A DNA stretch of 64,000 bases from Chrysophaeum taylorii (GCA_029834535.1 JAQMWT010000524.1:372001-436000); one strand, 5' to 3'. Shown: positions 48,701-57,872, counted from the stretch's first letter. The notes: a model not told the origin generated them from the letters alone. Made by a program: numbers and translations.

Positions 48701-49819
48701 TTCGGCAGCTCGACGCAGCGCCATCATGCAGGTTGGGGGGCTCGTGTTGTGTTGCTGTGCTCTGTCCGCGCGACGACCTTGGATTATTTTCTTCGAGTCT
48801 GCGACGGTCGTGGTGCCTTCTTCTTGCTCTCGAGCCGGCGGCTCGATAACGAGGATGGAACCAGTGTTGTAAGGGGCGCAGTACAACTTTCCCGCACACT
48901 CCGCGACGCCGATCCACCTCCATACGCCGCGAACGTCGCAGTCGATCGTGCGCGTGGAATCCGCGTTCGCGGGATCGATCGCGAGGATCGAATCTGCGTT
49001 GTACGGCGCGCAATACAGCTTCCCCGAGCACGACGCAATACCCCACCACTTCATTTCACCCCCAACGTCGCATTCGATTGTGCGCGTAACATCTGCATTC
49101 TTCGACGGATCGATCACCAATATCGAACGTGCGTTGCGAGGGGCGCAATACAGCTTGTCATCGCAGGCCGCGATGCCGTTCCACTTGGCCTGGCCTCGAA
49201 CGCCGCCGCCGCAGTCAATTGTGCTCGTGCCATCCGCGTTCGAGGGATCAATCACCAGAACCGAGTTTGCATTGCAAGGCGCGCAGTACAACTTGCCCGC
49301 GCACTCCGCAATCCCACACCACTTCCCGATGCCTCGAACGCCGCAGTCGACGGCGTACGCGGCATCGGCGTTTGAGGGATTGATGACCAGAATCGAATCC
49401 GAGTTGTAGGGAGCGCAGTACAGCTTGCCCTTGCACTGCGCGATTCCGCACCACTTTCCGATGCCGCGAACGCCGCAGTCGATCGCGCGCGTAGCATCCC
49501 CGTTCGCGGGATCGATGACCAAGATCGAATCTGCGTTGCAAGGCGCGCAGTACAGTTTGCCGGCGCACGCCACGATGCCACACCACTTGCCATGGCCTCG
49601 AACACCAGAGTCGATGGTTCGCGTGACCTCCGTATTCGAGGGATCGACTACGAGGACCGAATCTGCGTTCCAAGGCGCGCAGTACACCTTGTCCGCGTAG
49701 GCCGCGATTCCACACCACTTGCCCCCGCCCTGAAGAAGCCCGCAGTCGATGGTGCTAATGGTCTCGGGGGCGTCGTATTTCCGGTCGTCGCGTCGGTTCA
49801 CAGCGTCGCGCATCTTCAT
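45749..49819 (-). CDS. Beta-propeller / coiled-coil / protein kinase / RBR-like zinc-finger protein
   Basis: 1,356 residues in one exon. About 20-330: seven repeats of ~44 residues with consensus KWCGIAxCxGKLYCAPYNxxS then ILVIDPSNAD, which should close a seven-bladed propeller. About 380-790: helical, heptad-rich linker. About 800-1,060: protein kinase with CVLKQF (ATP Lys), EREVETL (helix C Glu), HPNIVKVEG, VVHGDVKLDNAL (HRD changed to HGD, catalytic Asp kept), LSDFDMSR (DFG changed to DFD), GTPGYIAPEV and SDIFSFGI. About 1,080-1,300: Cys/His clusters starting CIVCNDDVGVGVECMNGHFV, two GRIQCVGxxC lines, then CPRCGAAF and FDGCFALTC with CCFCAYCLADCG, like the RING1-IBR-RING2 series of RBR ubiquitin ligases. 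It may couple phosphorylation to ubiquitination in a sensor protein; the role is unknown. Confidence 0.85.
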   Translation of the reverse strand: MKMRDAVNRRDDRKYDAPETISTIDCGLLQGGGKWCGIAAYADKVYCAPWNADSVLVVDPSNTEVTRTIDSGVRGHGKWCGIVACAGKLYCAPCNADSILVIDPANGDATRAIDCGVRGIGKWCGIAQCKGKLYCAPYNSDSILVINPSNADAAYAVDCGVRGIGKWCGIAECAGKLYCAPCNANSVLVIDPSNADGTSTIDCGGGVRGQAKWNGIAACDDKLYCAPRNARSILVIDPSKNADVTRTIECDVGGEMKWWGIASCSGKLYCAPYNADSILAIDPANADSTRTIDCDVRGVWRWIGVAECAGKLYCAPYNTGSILVIEPPAREQEEGTTTVADSKKIIQGRRADRAQQHNTSPPTCMMALRRAAERIKAARLANGERGGTDRDDDLLDPVRTVLARIRSACSDPDMTFPVEYVSLDTFEMLRRKACVERGKLDVAQESVRRALSPPDQGGVDIELLVEQRNEARDAYVQALIALQDAHSSSDLGRERITLEREVQLLETSLASLETIRRDFQAPPVLQTELPSCESASTPALRALRAFEHWEHETDPRVVTEATDDAFADAWRKLCGVGETQGTKEACGAWELAHCTALEAVNRELKHWSSRPHPFVLLPVDEIRIAVVARLDACKCNLQDLSRARERTREARRMVDEIATARSSAALKDKPWHEAKERLKFAKKTLRRSQRELEDAGDEDEGRSINIELLKENFRVARRDHNRAQRATEDELIKLVELVRDHFPELRLDLKDALMTIVTLSPALRSVVRQGRSPQDYERIPWPDHSEPLDSRHVVIACRYDGKECVLKQFHLRGASARQALEREVETLMSLTHPNIVKVEGVFFVENTRFGDAEAFLQCPLYAGGTLRQWLARPENTIDEGDIEVAVSQWGTLHFLNAEHRHVATTHVRALRQLLAALSYVHAKGVVHGDVKLDNALVDTAGGTWSVVLSDFDMSRTALDGGSIAITTRVGGGTPGYIAPEVRAGARSTVASDIFSFGICVAIALAFDDDTAQRVLNDQADLACQTAKRRRDDALATVLCACLAAADERPRASALEVSPLLVASERILDDRALPVKTPLRTCIVCNDDVGVGVECMNGHFVCDECLAGHVRANTDTENLGTFEPRAGRIQCVGAGCGDLDTLERCGGRIQCVGMSCHDCYTDTAVASHVPQHVFAAYFTAKQRLAERQIAADLERGFDRRIQAEARRIAALSDAERRARETRAHVIERILTLACPRCGAAFAEVLDGTQGFDGCFALTCHRADCACCFCAYCLADCGTDAHQHVQTCAHGQGLFPSRPRETFERAQRARRDRDLRSFLLTLADDDGVRVDLIAGLKRELRDFGLDPQAYVPGAALPK

Positions 49820-50211
49820 TGTGCGAATGTCTGCGAATGTGTGTGTCCACGAACTTCAAAAACCGTTGTTCAGGCGCACTGAGGAGGAGGGTAAGTGTCA
49901 TCGTGAGTTTCAGCGTGACAATGCTTCTTTCATCCCTTTTGGTTCAAGTGGAGGACGCTTCGACCCGCGCACACGCGCAGCCGCCGCGTCTAAATGGCCG
50001 ACCCTGGAAAACTTGGAGGGGTAGTTTTGGAGTAGTGTTTGATTCCATCGGCGCGCGCGATCTCGGCGATATGGTGGTGGTCCGTGGTTTGTGTGTCCCA
50101 ACCAAATCCGAAAAGCGACCCGCGCGATTGCGGAGAATATGCCCGAGGTCTTTCGGTGGGAATAAGATGGCATCCTCTCGCGTCTATACTACTCGGCTGT
50201 CAATCTCAATG
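49820..50211. other. Upstream region of propeller-kinase gene
   Basis: About 390 bases with no gene; should hold its promoter. No TATA box or other motif stands out. Confidence 0.4.
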
Positions 50212-50345
50212 ACTATCTTTCGACCAGCATATTTGCCTCGATATATTTTTTCGCGTGCCGCAAACGAAGGTTATTGTTGTTACTATCTTTCGACCAGCAT
50301 ATTTGCCTCGATATATTTTTTCGCCTGCCGCAAACGAAAGTTATT
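50212..50345. repeat. 70 bp-period tandem duplication
   Basis: 50,212-50,281 is repeated at 50,282-50,345 with few mismatches. Each copy carries CTTTCGACCAGCATATTTGC and ATATATTTTTTCGC. It may be a duplicated promoter-like AT block between the intact gene and the decayed paralogue. Confidence 0.85.
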
Positions 50346-50429
50346 AGGCTTCGCGGGCGCGCTTGGCCGATCAACGGCGAGGAATTAAATAGGAGGTGTG
50401 AACCATCGAGCGCGCTCCGAGTCGCTTTT

Positions 50430-51495
50430 CCGGCGAAAAGAACCCGGCGGTACCATCAACCGCGCGAGACGTCTTCCGGCCCTTCGTGTCGGTCGAGTGC
50501 TGTCCGACTCATAACGTAGAACGCCGAAAAAGACGAGCGTCCGGCCAGCCATGTGCTGACGCACCTTGACGTCTCCGTAAACGACACCCTAGGTGTATGC
50601 GGCGAATAGTTGTTCACCCTCGATCCCCATGTTTCATTCACCCTCTCTCGTTCCAAAGAACGTCGCTCAACTGGAATATAGTTTCGGAGAAGGATCTGGT
50701 TCAAGGCGCGTGCTTATCCGTCGAAGGACCTATTTCAAGGCGCATGTTTATCCGTCGAAGAGAGAGGCCAGGACAGCATGTCGGGACACCGGAGGCTCCG
50801 AGTGTTCCGGCAAGACAAGCGCGTTCGCAATCAAGCGGGCTGTGTCGTTGGCGCACGATGCTTCGCAGGCGACAGGGTGACAACTGTTGCCTCCTTTAGG
50901 AGGATAATGCCGCCGAGCTTGGGTAACGCGACCGTTTTGCTGCTGCTGACTTCATTTTCGCCGTGACGCGCGGTGCGCGCGACCGAGTTTGCGTCGTGCC
51001 GCGCGACAGTTTTTTCTCAACTCGACTCGATGCCTGCCAGGAGGACCTTCTTCCTCGACAGCAGCCTCCAGTCCATTTTAAGTAGAGTTCAAGTTTTCTT
51101 CAACTTATTATTCTTCTTCGCGCACCTTTCGACTGCGGTACGGAGTGTCACGCAGTGCCGCAGCGAGTCGGAGACGGCCATGTGCCTCCCGAACTTCGGA
51201 CTCGATTTCCCGTCACCCGACCACGACAACTCGAATGGTGTGCGTTGGCAGTTACGATCCTGGCACCTGGCGGCGAGTGCATTGGGGCTGCTTTCGCGGT
51301 CGTCGGCCTCAAATAGCATCGTACGATGCGCGAGTGCGATTGCGCGCCTTGGGGGGGGCTCGCCTGCTTCACGCGACTTACGCCAGGCAGTAGGCGGCTC
51401 GGTGTTGCGGGTCCGCTTAGTGCTTCCAAACTTATGCGCAGCATTCGAAGAGCGGGCCGCGTCGAGCCAAGTGCGCAACTCGGAGGATAAATAGC
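50430..51495 (-). pseudogene. Decayed paralogue of propeller-kinase gene
   Basis: Nucleotide and protein islands match the intact gene at 45.7-49.8 kb in the same orientation and order. Near 50,560-50,600 the minus strand reads GVVYGDVK (cf. GVVHGDVK, catalytic loop). Near 50,790-50,885 the DNA parallels 47,455-47,560 (GGCTCCGAGTG..., GGCGCACGA, GACAGGGTGAC). Near 51,330-51,480 the minus strand gives AWRKSREAGE and IALAHRTM (cf. AWRKLCGVGE and WELAHCTA). Stops and frame changes are frequent and the propeller and zinc-finger parts are missing. Tandem duplication followed by decay is the simplest reading. Confidence 0.7.
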
Positions 51496-51832
51496 AATCG
51501 AATCGAGCAAGGTAGGGCTTCGAGATCGATTTCTCTGGGAGAGACGCGCCAAAAAAAAAGAGCGCAACACTAGGAGGAAGGTGCGTGTAACCAACCACAT
51601 CGTTCGAAACGCAGAACCGTTATATAAAACAACAGCCCCCCTTTCGATTGAAAAAAAAACCGTTAAAGCACCCCCCCCCTCCCACATCCCTCTTATCTTA
51701 AGTTGTTAAAAAAACCGTTAGGTATAAAAAAAGTAGTTGTCGCGCGGCACGTTCCGTAGGCGCGCGCGCGAAAAGTTGTAGTAATAAGCGGCGGCGGCGG
51801 CTTTAAGTAAAGAATAAAGAAAGCACAAGAAG
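51496..51832. other. Intergenic upstream of myosin
   Basis: Contains homopolymer runs (A9 near 51,551; C9 near 51,671) and poly-A/T stretches. Presumed promoter and leader of the myosin gene; no clear motif. Confidence 0.5.
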
Positions 51833-54800
51833 ATGGTGAGGAGCAAGGAGGTGGTGATGAGTCCGCAGCGGTATCGCGGGACGTCGCAGGGGAAGAATGC
51901 TGCCAAGGTGATGGCGGCGGAGACGGGTCAGATGGTGGCCGCGCGGCTGCACACCGCTCGGGAGCAGGGCGACGAGGCGCCGCGATTCTGGGTGCCTGAC
52001 GGTGATCCTCGCGAGTTATGGCGGCTCGTGAAAGTGGTGGAGTGTGTGGAGGGAAAGATGGTGCTGGAGGATGGCGAGGAGGCGCGCGTGACGGTGGCGC
52101 ACCCGCACGACGCGACGCACGACCTGGATCTGGACGACGTGTGCGGAATGGCGGACCTGCACGAGGCGCCGTTGCTGGGTTTGTTGAGGCGTCGGTGGAA
52201 GGCGGGGAAGATATACACTGCCGCGGGGAACGTGTTGATCTCGATCAACCCGTACCGCGAGGTCGTGGTGCCCGTGAATTTTTTGGAGCAGTGGGCGATG
52301 GACGCGCGGACGCAGCTGAAAGCGACCGGGCAGAATCAGGCTATGGTCGTGAACGGCGAGTCGGGCGCGGGCAAGACGATGGCGAGCACATTGATTATCG
52401 AGTACCTCGGTTCGAAGAACGAGATGTTGCTGGCGACGACGCCGGTGCTGGAGGCGTTTGGGAACGCGAAGACGGCGATGAACGACAACTCGAGTCGGTT
52501 CGGGAAGTTCGTGCTGCTCGAGTACGACGGGAAAGGCGAAATAGAAGGCGCCCACGTCGAAGACTTTTTGCTCGAGAAGTCGCGCGTGACGACCTGTGGG
52601 TGTGGCGATCGGAATTTCCACTTTTTCTACCAGATTTTTTGTTCTTCTTCTTCCTCGGAACGACGCGCGTACCTGCCCGAGTTGGCCGAGGGGCGGCGGT
52701 CGGGCGAGGCGACGTTTCGGGCGTTGAAGACTCTGGGGTGCGACGTCGAATGGCTGAAGAGAGTGGGGAGGGCGTGCGTGGTGCTCGGGGACTTGGAGTT
52801 TTGCGAGGACGAGGACGAGGAACTGGTGATCGAGGGGCCCCTCGAGGAGGTCGCCGCGCTTCTCCGAGTAGAGGCGGCGGACTTGAAATCATCGCTCCAC
52901 CACAGGTCTATCGTCGCCGAGGGCGAGACGAGGCATATCCCGTATACGGCCGTGCAAGGGGTGGCGGCCCGCGACGCGCTCGCCAAGGCGTTGTACGAGA
53001 AGGTGTTCGAGTTTGTGGTGAAGAAGTGCAACGCTGCTATCCGAAGGCCGAGCGTCCTGATGTCGTCGTCGATGAAGCAGCGCGCGTCGGAAATCGAAGC
53101 CGACTCGGACGACGAAGGATTCGGCGTCGAAGCTACGTCCAAGTTCATCGGTATTCTAGATATATATGGGTTCGAGATCATGGATACGAATTCCCTCGAC
53201 CAACTCCTCATCAATCTCGCGAACGAAACCCTCCAGGTGGCGTTTAACCAAGAGGTGTTGGTCGCCGAGACGACGAGGTATCGCGACGAAGGTATCGCGT
53301 GGCGCGGCGTCGAACTCTCGGATTCGCGGGCGTGTCTGGATTTGATCCACGGGATCTTGACGCAGCTCGACGAGCAAGTCAAGCTCGGTCTCCGGGGATC
53401 GGACCTCCACTTTCTCGGATGCTGCGACCGCGAATTCGCGGATTCTAACCCTTTTTACGCGAAACCGAGGTTTGGAATCAACGAATCCTTCGTCGTCAAG
53501 CACTACGCGGGCGACGTCGCGTATACGGCTCACGGATTTTTGAAACGGAATGTCGATCCGTTATCAAACGATCTCGCCGATCTCGTAAGGAGCTCGAAGG
53601 ACGAGATCCTCGCGTCCTGGTACCCGGCCGGCTACGGCGAGTCTGGCAGGCAACGCGAACGTCGATTATTGGGCGAATCGACGTCCAAGAAGTTCCGCGA
53701 TCAGATGGCTATGCTCAACGAGGAGCTCAAGGGATGTCAGAAGCATTATATTCGGTGCATCCGGCCCAACGTCTCGAAATCTCCGGACGAATTCCACATG
53801 GATTTGGTCCTGCGCCAGCTCCGTTTCTTTGGTATTTTGGACATAGTCCGAATCAGGCGCTTGGGTTTCCCCGAACAGATCGACTTCGAAGCCTTCTGGC
53901 GCGCCTACTCGCGCCTCGTTCCGATATCGGAATCCGACCACCGCTGGCACGCCTTCGAACACCTTCTTCCAGCGGCGGAGGATGAGGGCAGTAGTATGAT
54001 GATGTTCGCGACGCGCGCGGCCAAAATGCTCGAGGCCGGGTTGTTCTTCTCGACGACCGCTTCGAAGAAGTATAAAGAAGAAATCGATGCGTTGGAGGCC
54101 GAGCGGACGCGCGCCGCGCGGTATAACGACCAGCAGAAGGTCCAGGAGCTGGCGGCGCGGATCGACCACCTCAAGAACGACGACATCCTGAAGCTCCCCC
54201 CCGACCTCTTGAAAGCCGTCGAGGCCGCGTGCTCGCTACTGCTCCGAGAAGACGAATTTGCGATCGGAAAGAGGTCGGGCAAGCTTTACGCCAAGCTGGG
54301 GGTGACCCAGCGCCTCGACGAGATGCTGGCGCTTGCGATGGGCGTCGAGCTCTCGATGGCCAGGGAGCGCCAATCCCAGCTCGTCGCGTTGTCGCGCGAG
54401 AGGGTCAACGCCGAAGCCGCGGCGACGCTCTTCGTGCAGACGCGGCTGCGGGCCAACACGGCTCAAAAAGCCTACAAGAAGGACAAGCAGGCGGCTCTTA
54501 TTATCGAACGGGCAACCCGCTCTTATCTGGCTAGAAAAGAGGCGCGGCGCCGCCGCACGGCTCGCGCGAAGGAGTACGCGGCGCGCCTGGCGCGAGCAAA
54601 GGCGGACCTCGCCGCGATCGAGACTTACCACGCCGAGACGCGAGCGCTGGCCCGAGCGGCGGGACTCGATGATGATGATGATGATGAGCACGTCGTGGCG
54701 GTGGTGGTGGTTCCAACGACGACGACGACAACATCTGATATTATTCTTCTGGAAGAAGACGAGGAGAATGGTGTAGACCTCGAGACGACGAAGAGAATCG

Positions 54801-56878
54801 AGGCATTAGAGGCCGCGAGGGACGAGGCCCGCTCTAAAGCCGACGCCGCGCGCGATTACGTCCTCTCGACGTGCCGGGCTCGGCAGCAGGAGTTGGCGGC
54901 AGCGTTGAGCGCGCGGGTCCAGGAGGCTTCAGCCCGAGCCGAGAAGCACGGGATTGGTTCCGAGGAGACGCCGTTGGGGGTCGTGGAGGCTCTTTTGTTG
55001 AAGACCAAGGAAGTGGCGACCAAGCGGGATACGGAGGCCGCGGAAGCTGCTGTCTCCGAATACGAGAAGACCGTCGCCGAGGCGTGCCGCGAGATCTTGA
55101 GCAAAACGCTGCGTTCGCTCGAGCGTCGGCACGCGGCCGTGGTCCAAGAGGCGGAAAAGTCGGGCTCGGTCGCGTCCGCGATCGAGGCCGCCGAGAAGGC
55201 TCTGGCGCGCGCTTCTTTGCTGGAAGACGACGCCGTCGCCGAGGCCGACGCCAAGGTTCGCGCCGAAGAGGACTTGTTCGAGTCCACGGCCAGGGCGTGC
55301 GCCCTGGCGGACCTCGACGCGTGCGCGGACCGCCGCAAATCTATAGCTCGAAAGGCCGCGAGAGCTCCGGGCGGCGGCGTCCACCTCCTGCCGGAAGTCG
55401 AAGAGGCGCTCGCCGCGCTCGACGCCGCGCTTTGCGAAGACGCAGCAAAAGCAACAACGCTCCTCGTGCGGCGGCGGGCTCGCGAGGCGCTGGCGCGGAC
55501 CGAAGCGCTCCAGTCTCTCGTCGACGGCGCCTGTTTGGCCGCCAAGGCGGCGACGCGCATGGAAGCGAAGGTCCGCGCCGCCAAGCAACGCAAAATTTAC
55601 CTCGCGCGGGTGGCGGCGGCTACGAAAGTGCAGGCGCTGGCGCGCGGGCGGCCGTTGGCGCGGTCGTTTAAAAAACAAAAAGCCGAGGCGATCGTCGTCG
55701 AAACGGCGCTCCGAGGGTTCCTCGCGCGGCGGCGTTTCGCGAAGACTATCGCAGCCCGCGACAACGCGGCCGCGCTCAGGATAGAGACGTGGTGGCGCGC
55801 GGCCGTCGCCTCTACCGCTCTCAACTTCGTCCGCAAGCTCTCGAGACCGTGGGAGGCCGTCCTCCCGAGCCGCCGCGAGTTCGTGGTCGTCGCGACGGTC
55901 GTGGTGTGGCATCGCTACACCAAGGCCGGACGCGTCGGCGAAATGGTCGGCTCGCGCAAGCTCAACCTGCTGGTCACGAACCGCGGCAACGTCGTCCTCG
56001 CCTCGGGCGGCGTCTCGGTATACAATCCAGAAACCGACCCGAGCGTCGTCCGGGTGCTCGAAGGCGCCAAGGCGAACGCGAAACTCACGATCCACCTCCC
56101 AAACCAGACGAACTTCTTGGACGGCGGCAAGAATGTGCCCGCGGGCCGCGAACGGCCGATCGCCGTCGTCGACCCGAACGAATTTCCCGTGCGACTACCC
56201 GTCTGCCGCCTCGACCTCAAAGTCAAAAAAGGAATCAGAACCGCGACGATGTCCATCTCGGACCTCGCCGGAACCCACGACCGCTGGCGCATTCTCAAGG
56301 ATATCTTCGACGCCCGGGACTTCGCGTCTTTGACCCCGAAACGCGCCACGCGCCTCAACCTCGACCACAGCATCGCGAATCTCCCGATCGACAAGGTCGG
56401 CTTCCTCTTCAAGAGTCCCTTCAAGCGCCGCGTCCTCCGGGCCGAAGCCCTCCAGGAACTCCTCGAAAACTCCGCCGACCGGTCCTCTTCTTCCGGACGC
56501 CCCAAACACCGGACTTCGGCGACGACGAAAATTTCGACGACGGTCGAAACCGTCGGCATCAAGCACGAGGAAAAGGAACGACTTTTCGTTTTGCAGGGCG
56601 GCATCTTGAGGTACTACAAGCGCGAAGCCGACGAGGTACCCAAGGGCCAGCTCTGTCTCCCGGTCGTCGGCGGTATCTCCTCCGAGGGCTGCATCCAGCT
56701 CGAGGCCGAGGCCTTCCAGTTCACCGTCAAGACGGCCGAATTCCCCGAGGGTATCACCGTCAAGGCCCACGATCAGGACGACATGATGGCCTGGCGCCTA
56801 GCGATCGAGAGCGCCATCGCCACCGACCTCAACCAGAAGGCCAAGATGATCCGCCGCAAAAAAGACCTCTTTCTTTAG
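51833..56878 (+). CDS. Unconventional myosin heavy chain with IQ motifs and C-terminal PH domain
   Basis: 1,681 residues, no intron needed. Actin-based motor. Motor domain (~45-800): GESGAGKT P-loop near 173, NDNSSRFGK switch I, FIGILDIYGFE switch II, NSLDQLLINLANETLQ, HYAGDVAYTAHGF, LKGCQKHYIRCIRPN and LRQLRFFGILDIVRIRRLGF. The segment between NPYREV and WAMDARTQL is about 20-25 residues shorter than in typical myosins, losing the lPHiyaiAd region. IQ-like motifs follow at ~890-920 and ~1,265-1,330, split by a long Ala/Glu-rich helical stretch. A globular region at ~1,350-1,420 precedes a PH domain at ~1,575-1,665 (KERLFVLQGGILRYYKREAD ... DDMMAWRLAIESAI), implying membrane lipid binding. 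The class is not assigned. Confidence 0.9.
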   Translation: MVRSKEVVMSPQRYRGTSQGKNAAKVMAAETGQMVAARLHTAREQGDEAPRFWVPDGDPRELWRLVKVVECVEGKMVLEDGEEARVTVAHPHDATHDLDLDDVCGMADLHEAPLLGLLRRRWKAGKIYTAAGNVLISINPYREVVVPVNFLEQWAMDARTQLKATGQNQAMVVNGESGAGKTMASTLIIEYLGSKNEMLLATTPVLEAFGNAKTAMNDNSSRFGKFVLLEYDGKGEIEGAHVEDFLLEKSRVTTCGCGDRNFHFFYQIFCSSSSSERRAYLPELAEGRRSGEATFRALKTLGCDVEWLKRVGRACVVLGDLEFCEDEDEELVIEGPLEEVAALLRVEAADLKSSLHHRSIVAEGETRHIPYTAVQGVAARDALAKALYEKVFEFVVKKCNAAIRRPSVLMSSSMKQRASEIEADSDDEGFGVEATSKFIGILDIYGFEIMDTNSLDQLLINLANETLQVAFNQEVLVAETTRYRDEGIAWRGVELSDSRACLDLIHGILTQLDEQVKLGLRGSDLHFLGCCDREFADSNPFYAKPRFGINESFVVKHYAGDVAYTAHGFLKRNVDPLSNDLADLVRSSKDEILASWYPAGYGESGRQRERRLLGESTSKKFRDQMAMLNEELKGCQKHYIRCIRPNVSKSPDEFHMDLVLRQLRFFGILDIVRIRRLGFPEQIDFEAFWRAYSRLVPISESDHRWHAFEHLLPAAEDEGSSMMMFATRAAKMLEAGLFFSTTASKKYKEEIDALEAERTRAARYNDQQKVQELAARIDHLKNDDILKLPPDLLKAVEAACSLLLREDEFAIGKRSGKLYAKLGVTQRLDEMLALAMGVELSMARERQSQLVALSRERVNAEAAATLFVQTRLRANTAQKAYKKDKQAALIIERATRSYLARKEARRRRTARAKEYAARLARAKADLAAIETYHAETRALARAAGLDDDDDDEHVVAVVVVPTTTTTTSDIILLEEDEENGVDLETTKRIEALEAARDEARSKADAARDYVLSTCRARQQELAAALSARVQEASARAEKHGIGSEETPLGVVEALLLKTKEVATKRDTEAAEAAVSEYEKTVAEACREILSKTLRSLERRHAAVVQEAEKSGSVASAIEAAEKALARASLLEDDAVAEADAKVRAEEDLFESTARACALADLDACADRRKSIARKAARAPGGGVHLLPEVEEALAALDAALCEDAAKATTLLVRRRAREALARTEALQSLVDGACLAAKAATRMEAKVRAAKQRKIYLARVAAATKVQALARGRPLARSFKKQKAEAIVVETALRGFLARRRFAKTIAARDNAAALRIETWWRAAVASTALNFVRKLSRPWEAVLPSRREFVVVATVVVWHRYTKAGRVGEMVGSRKLNLLVTNRGNVVLASGGVSVYNPETDPSVVRVLEGAKANAKLTIHLPNQTNFLDGGKNVPAGRERPIAVVDPNEFPVRLPVCRLDLKVKKGIRTATMSISDLAGTHDRWRILKDIFDARDFASLTPKRATRLNLDHSIANLPIDKVGFLFKSPFKRRVLRAEALQELLENSADRSSSSGRPKHRTSATTKISTTVETVGIKHEEKERLFVLQGGILRYYKREADEVPKGQLCLPVVGGISSEGCIQLEAEAFQFTVKTAEFPEGITVKAHDQDDMMAWRLAIESAIATDLNQKAKMIRRKKDLFL

Positions 56879-57162
56879 CAGCTTTTTGTTTTTAGCCTTC
56901 GCTTTTCTTCTCTCTTCTTTTCGTTGCGAGGACCATTTCATTTCCCAATCACTCTCCTTCCTCCTCTTGATTTGGTGGGTGGGAGTCTACTCCGGACTTC
57001 AGGACCCTCCCCGACGAGGAGGTAAGTGCCTACATACGAGCAGCGGCATTTCCACAACCTTTTTATTTCACGCCTTCAGGAATATGGGGGGGGGGGGGGT
57101 TATTCGAGGTTCGCGCCAGGACGGAGTTATTTATTTATTTATTTATTTATTTACTTATTTAC
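56879..57162. repeat. Convergent 3' region with poly-G and TTTA repeats
   Basis: A run of 13 G lies at about 57,087-57,099 and a (TTTA)n microsatellite at about 57,127-57,170, which includes the stop codon of the minus-strand gene ending at 57,163. Confidence 0.75.
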
Positions 57163-57804
57163 TTACTTACGCGGGTCTTTGGCGGGGTCCATCCAGGAGG
57201 GGGCGTCGGAGGGCGCCTCTTCGGCGGATGCGGGGGCGTCGACCGCGTCGGAGGCGGGCTCCTCCGACGACTTAGCCTCTGGCGTTCCCGCCGCTGCCTT
57301 GCGAGCGTCTCGGTAGGTCCGCAAGCACAAGAGACCGAGAACAAAGTAGAGGCCGCCCAGGGAGAAGGTCAAGAGCGCGCAGACTGTCTGCAGAAGCGAG
57401 ACGCTGCGCATCTCGGTGTCGAGGGTTAAGATGCCGACAAACGCTATGAAAAGACCCTTCGCCGTCCACACTTTGAGGAACTTGAAGTAGTCCAAGAGCA
57501 AAGCCGGGCGCTCGGCCTCGGCCAGGATGATGAAAACTCCGAAGATGACGTTGTAGGACCGGACGGCGTACATGCGGATCGGCTCGCTGAACTCGCACAT
57601 GACGTACAAATTAACAGCCATCACCAAGGCGCCAGCGCCCATCGTCGCCGCCGAGACCGCCTGGAGGAGCATCAGGCAGGTCTCCCCGAGCTCTTCGATC
57701 GCGGGGACCTGCGCTTCTTCGGGGTCCTCTTCGGCGCCGCCCTCGAGGAGCGGATTCGTCTCGCCGGAGGAGGATGATGCGGCGGCGGCTGCGGAGGCGG
57801 CCAT
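57163..57804 (-). CDS. Four-span membrane protein, COPI-associated (Tvp15-like)
   Basis: 213 residues from the ATG at 57,804 (MAASAAAAASSSSGE). An acidic N-terminus is followed by about four spans: LMLLQAVSAATMGAGALVMA, SYNVIFGVFIILAEA, GLFIAFVGILTLDTE and LLTFSLGGLYFVLGLLCL. The block YNVIFGVFIILAE ... FKFLKVWTAKGLFIAFVGIL is typical of the COPI-associated protein family (Tvp15-like), Golgi membrane proteins of vesicle traffic. The tail is Ala/Ser/Pro/Glu-rich and cytosolic. The stop codon lies inside a TAAA/TAAG microsatellite. It starts 68 bases after the LRR gene stop on the same strand. Family call is from motif recall. Confidence 0.7.
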   Translation of the reverse strand: MAASAAAAASSSSGETNPLLEGGAEEDPEEAQVPAIEELGETCLMLLQAVSAATMGAGALVMAVNLYVMCEFSEPIRMYAVRSYNVIFGVFIILAEAERPALLLDYFKFLKVWTAKGLFIAFVGILTLDTEMRSVSLLQTVCALLTFSLGGLYFVLGLLCLRTYRDARKAAAGTPEAKSSEEPASDAVDAPASAEEAPSDAPSWMDPAKDPRK

Positions 57805-57872
57805 CGTCACTCAATAATAAAATCTTAAGGGTTTATTTATTTATTTGTTTATTTATTTATTTATTTATTTAC
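57805..57872. repeat. TTTA microsatellite between co-oriented genes
   Basis: 68 bases of mostly (TTTA)n separate the LRR stop from the next ATG. This is the whole intergenic space. Confidence 0.85.

Noticed and set aside
52645-53382. Ser-rich minus-strand frames antisense to the myosin
   Set aside because: Typical mirror frames of a GC-rich coding region; the plus strand has clear myosin motifs.
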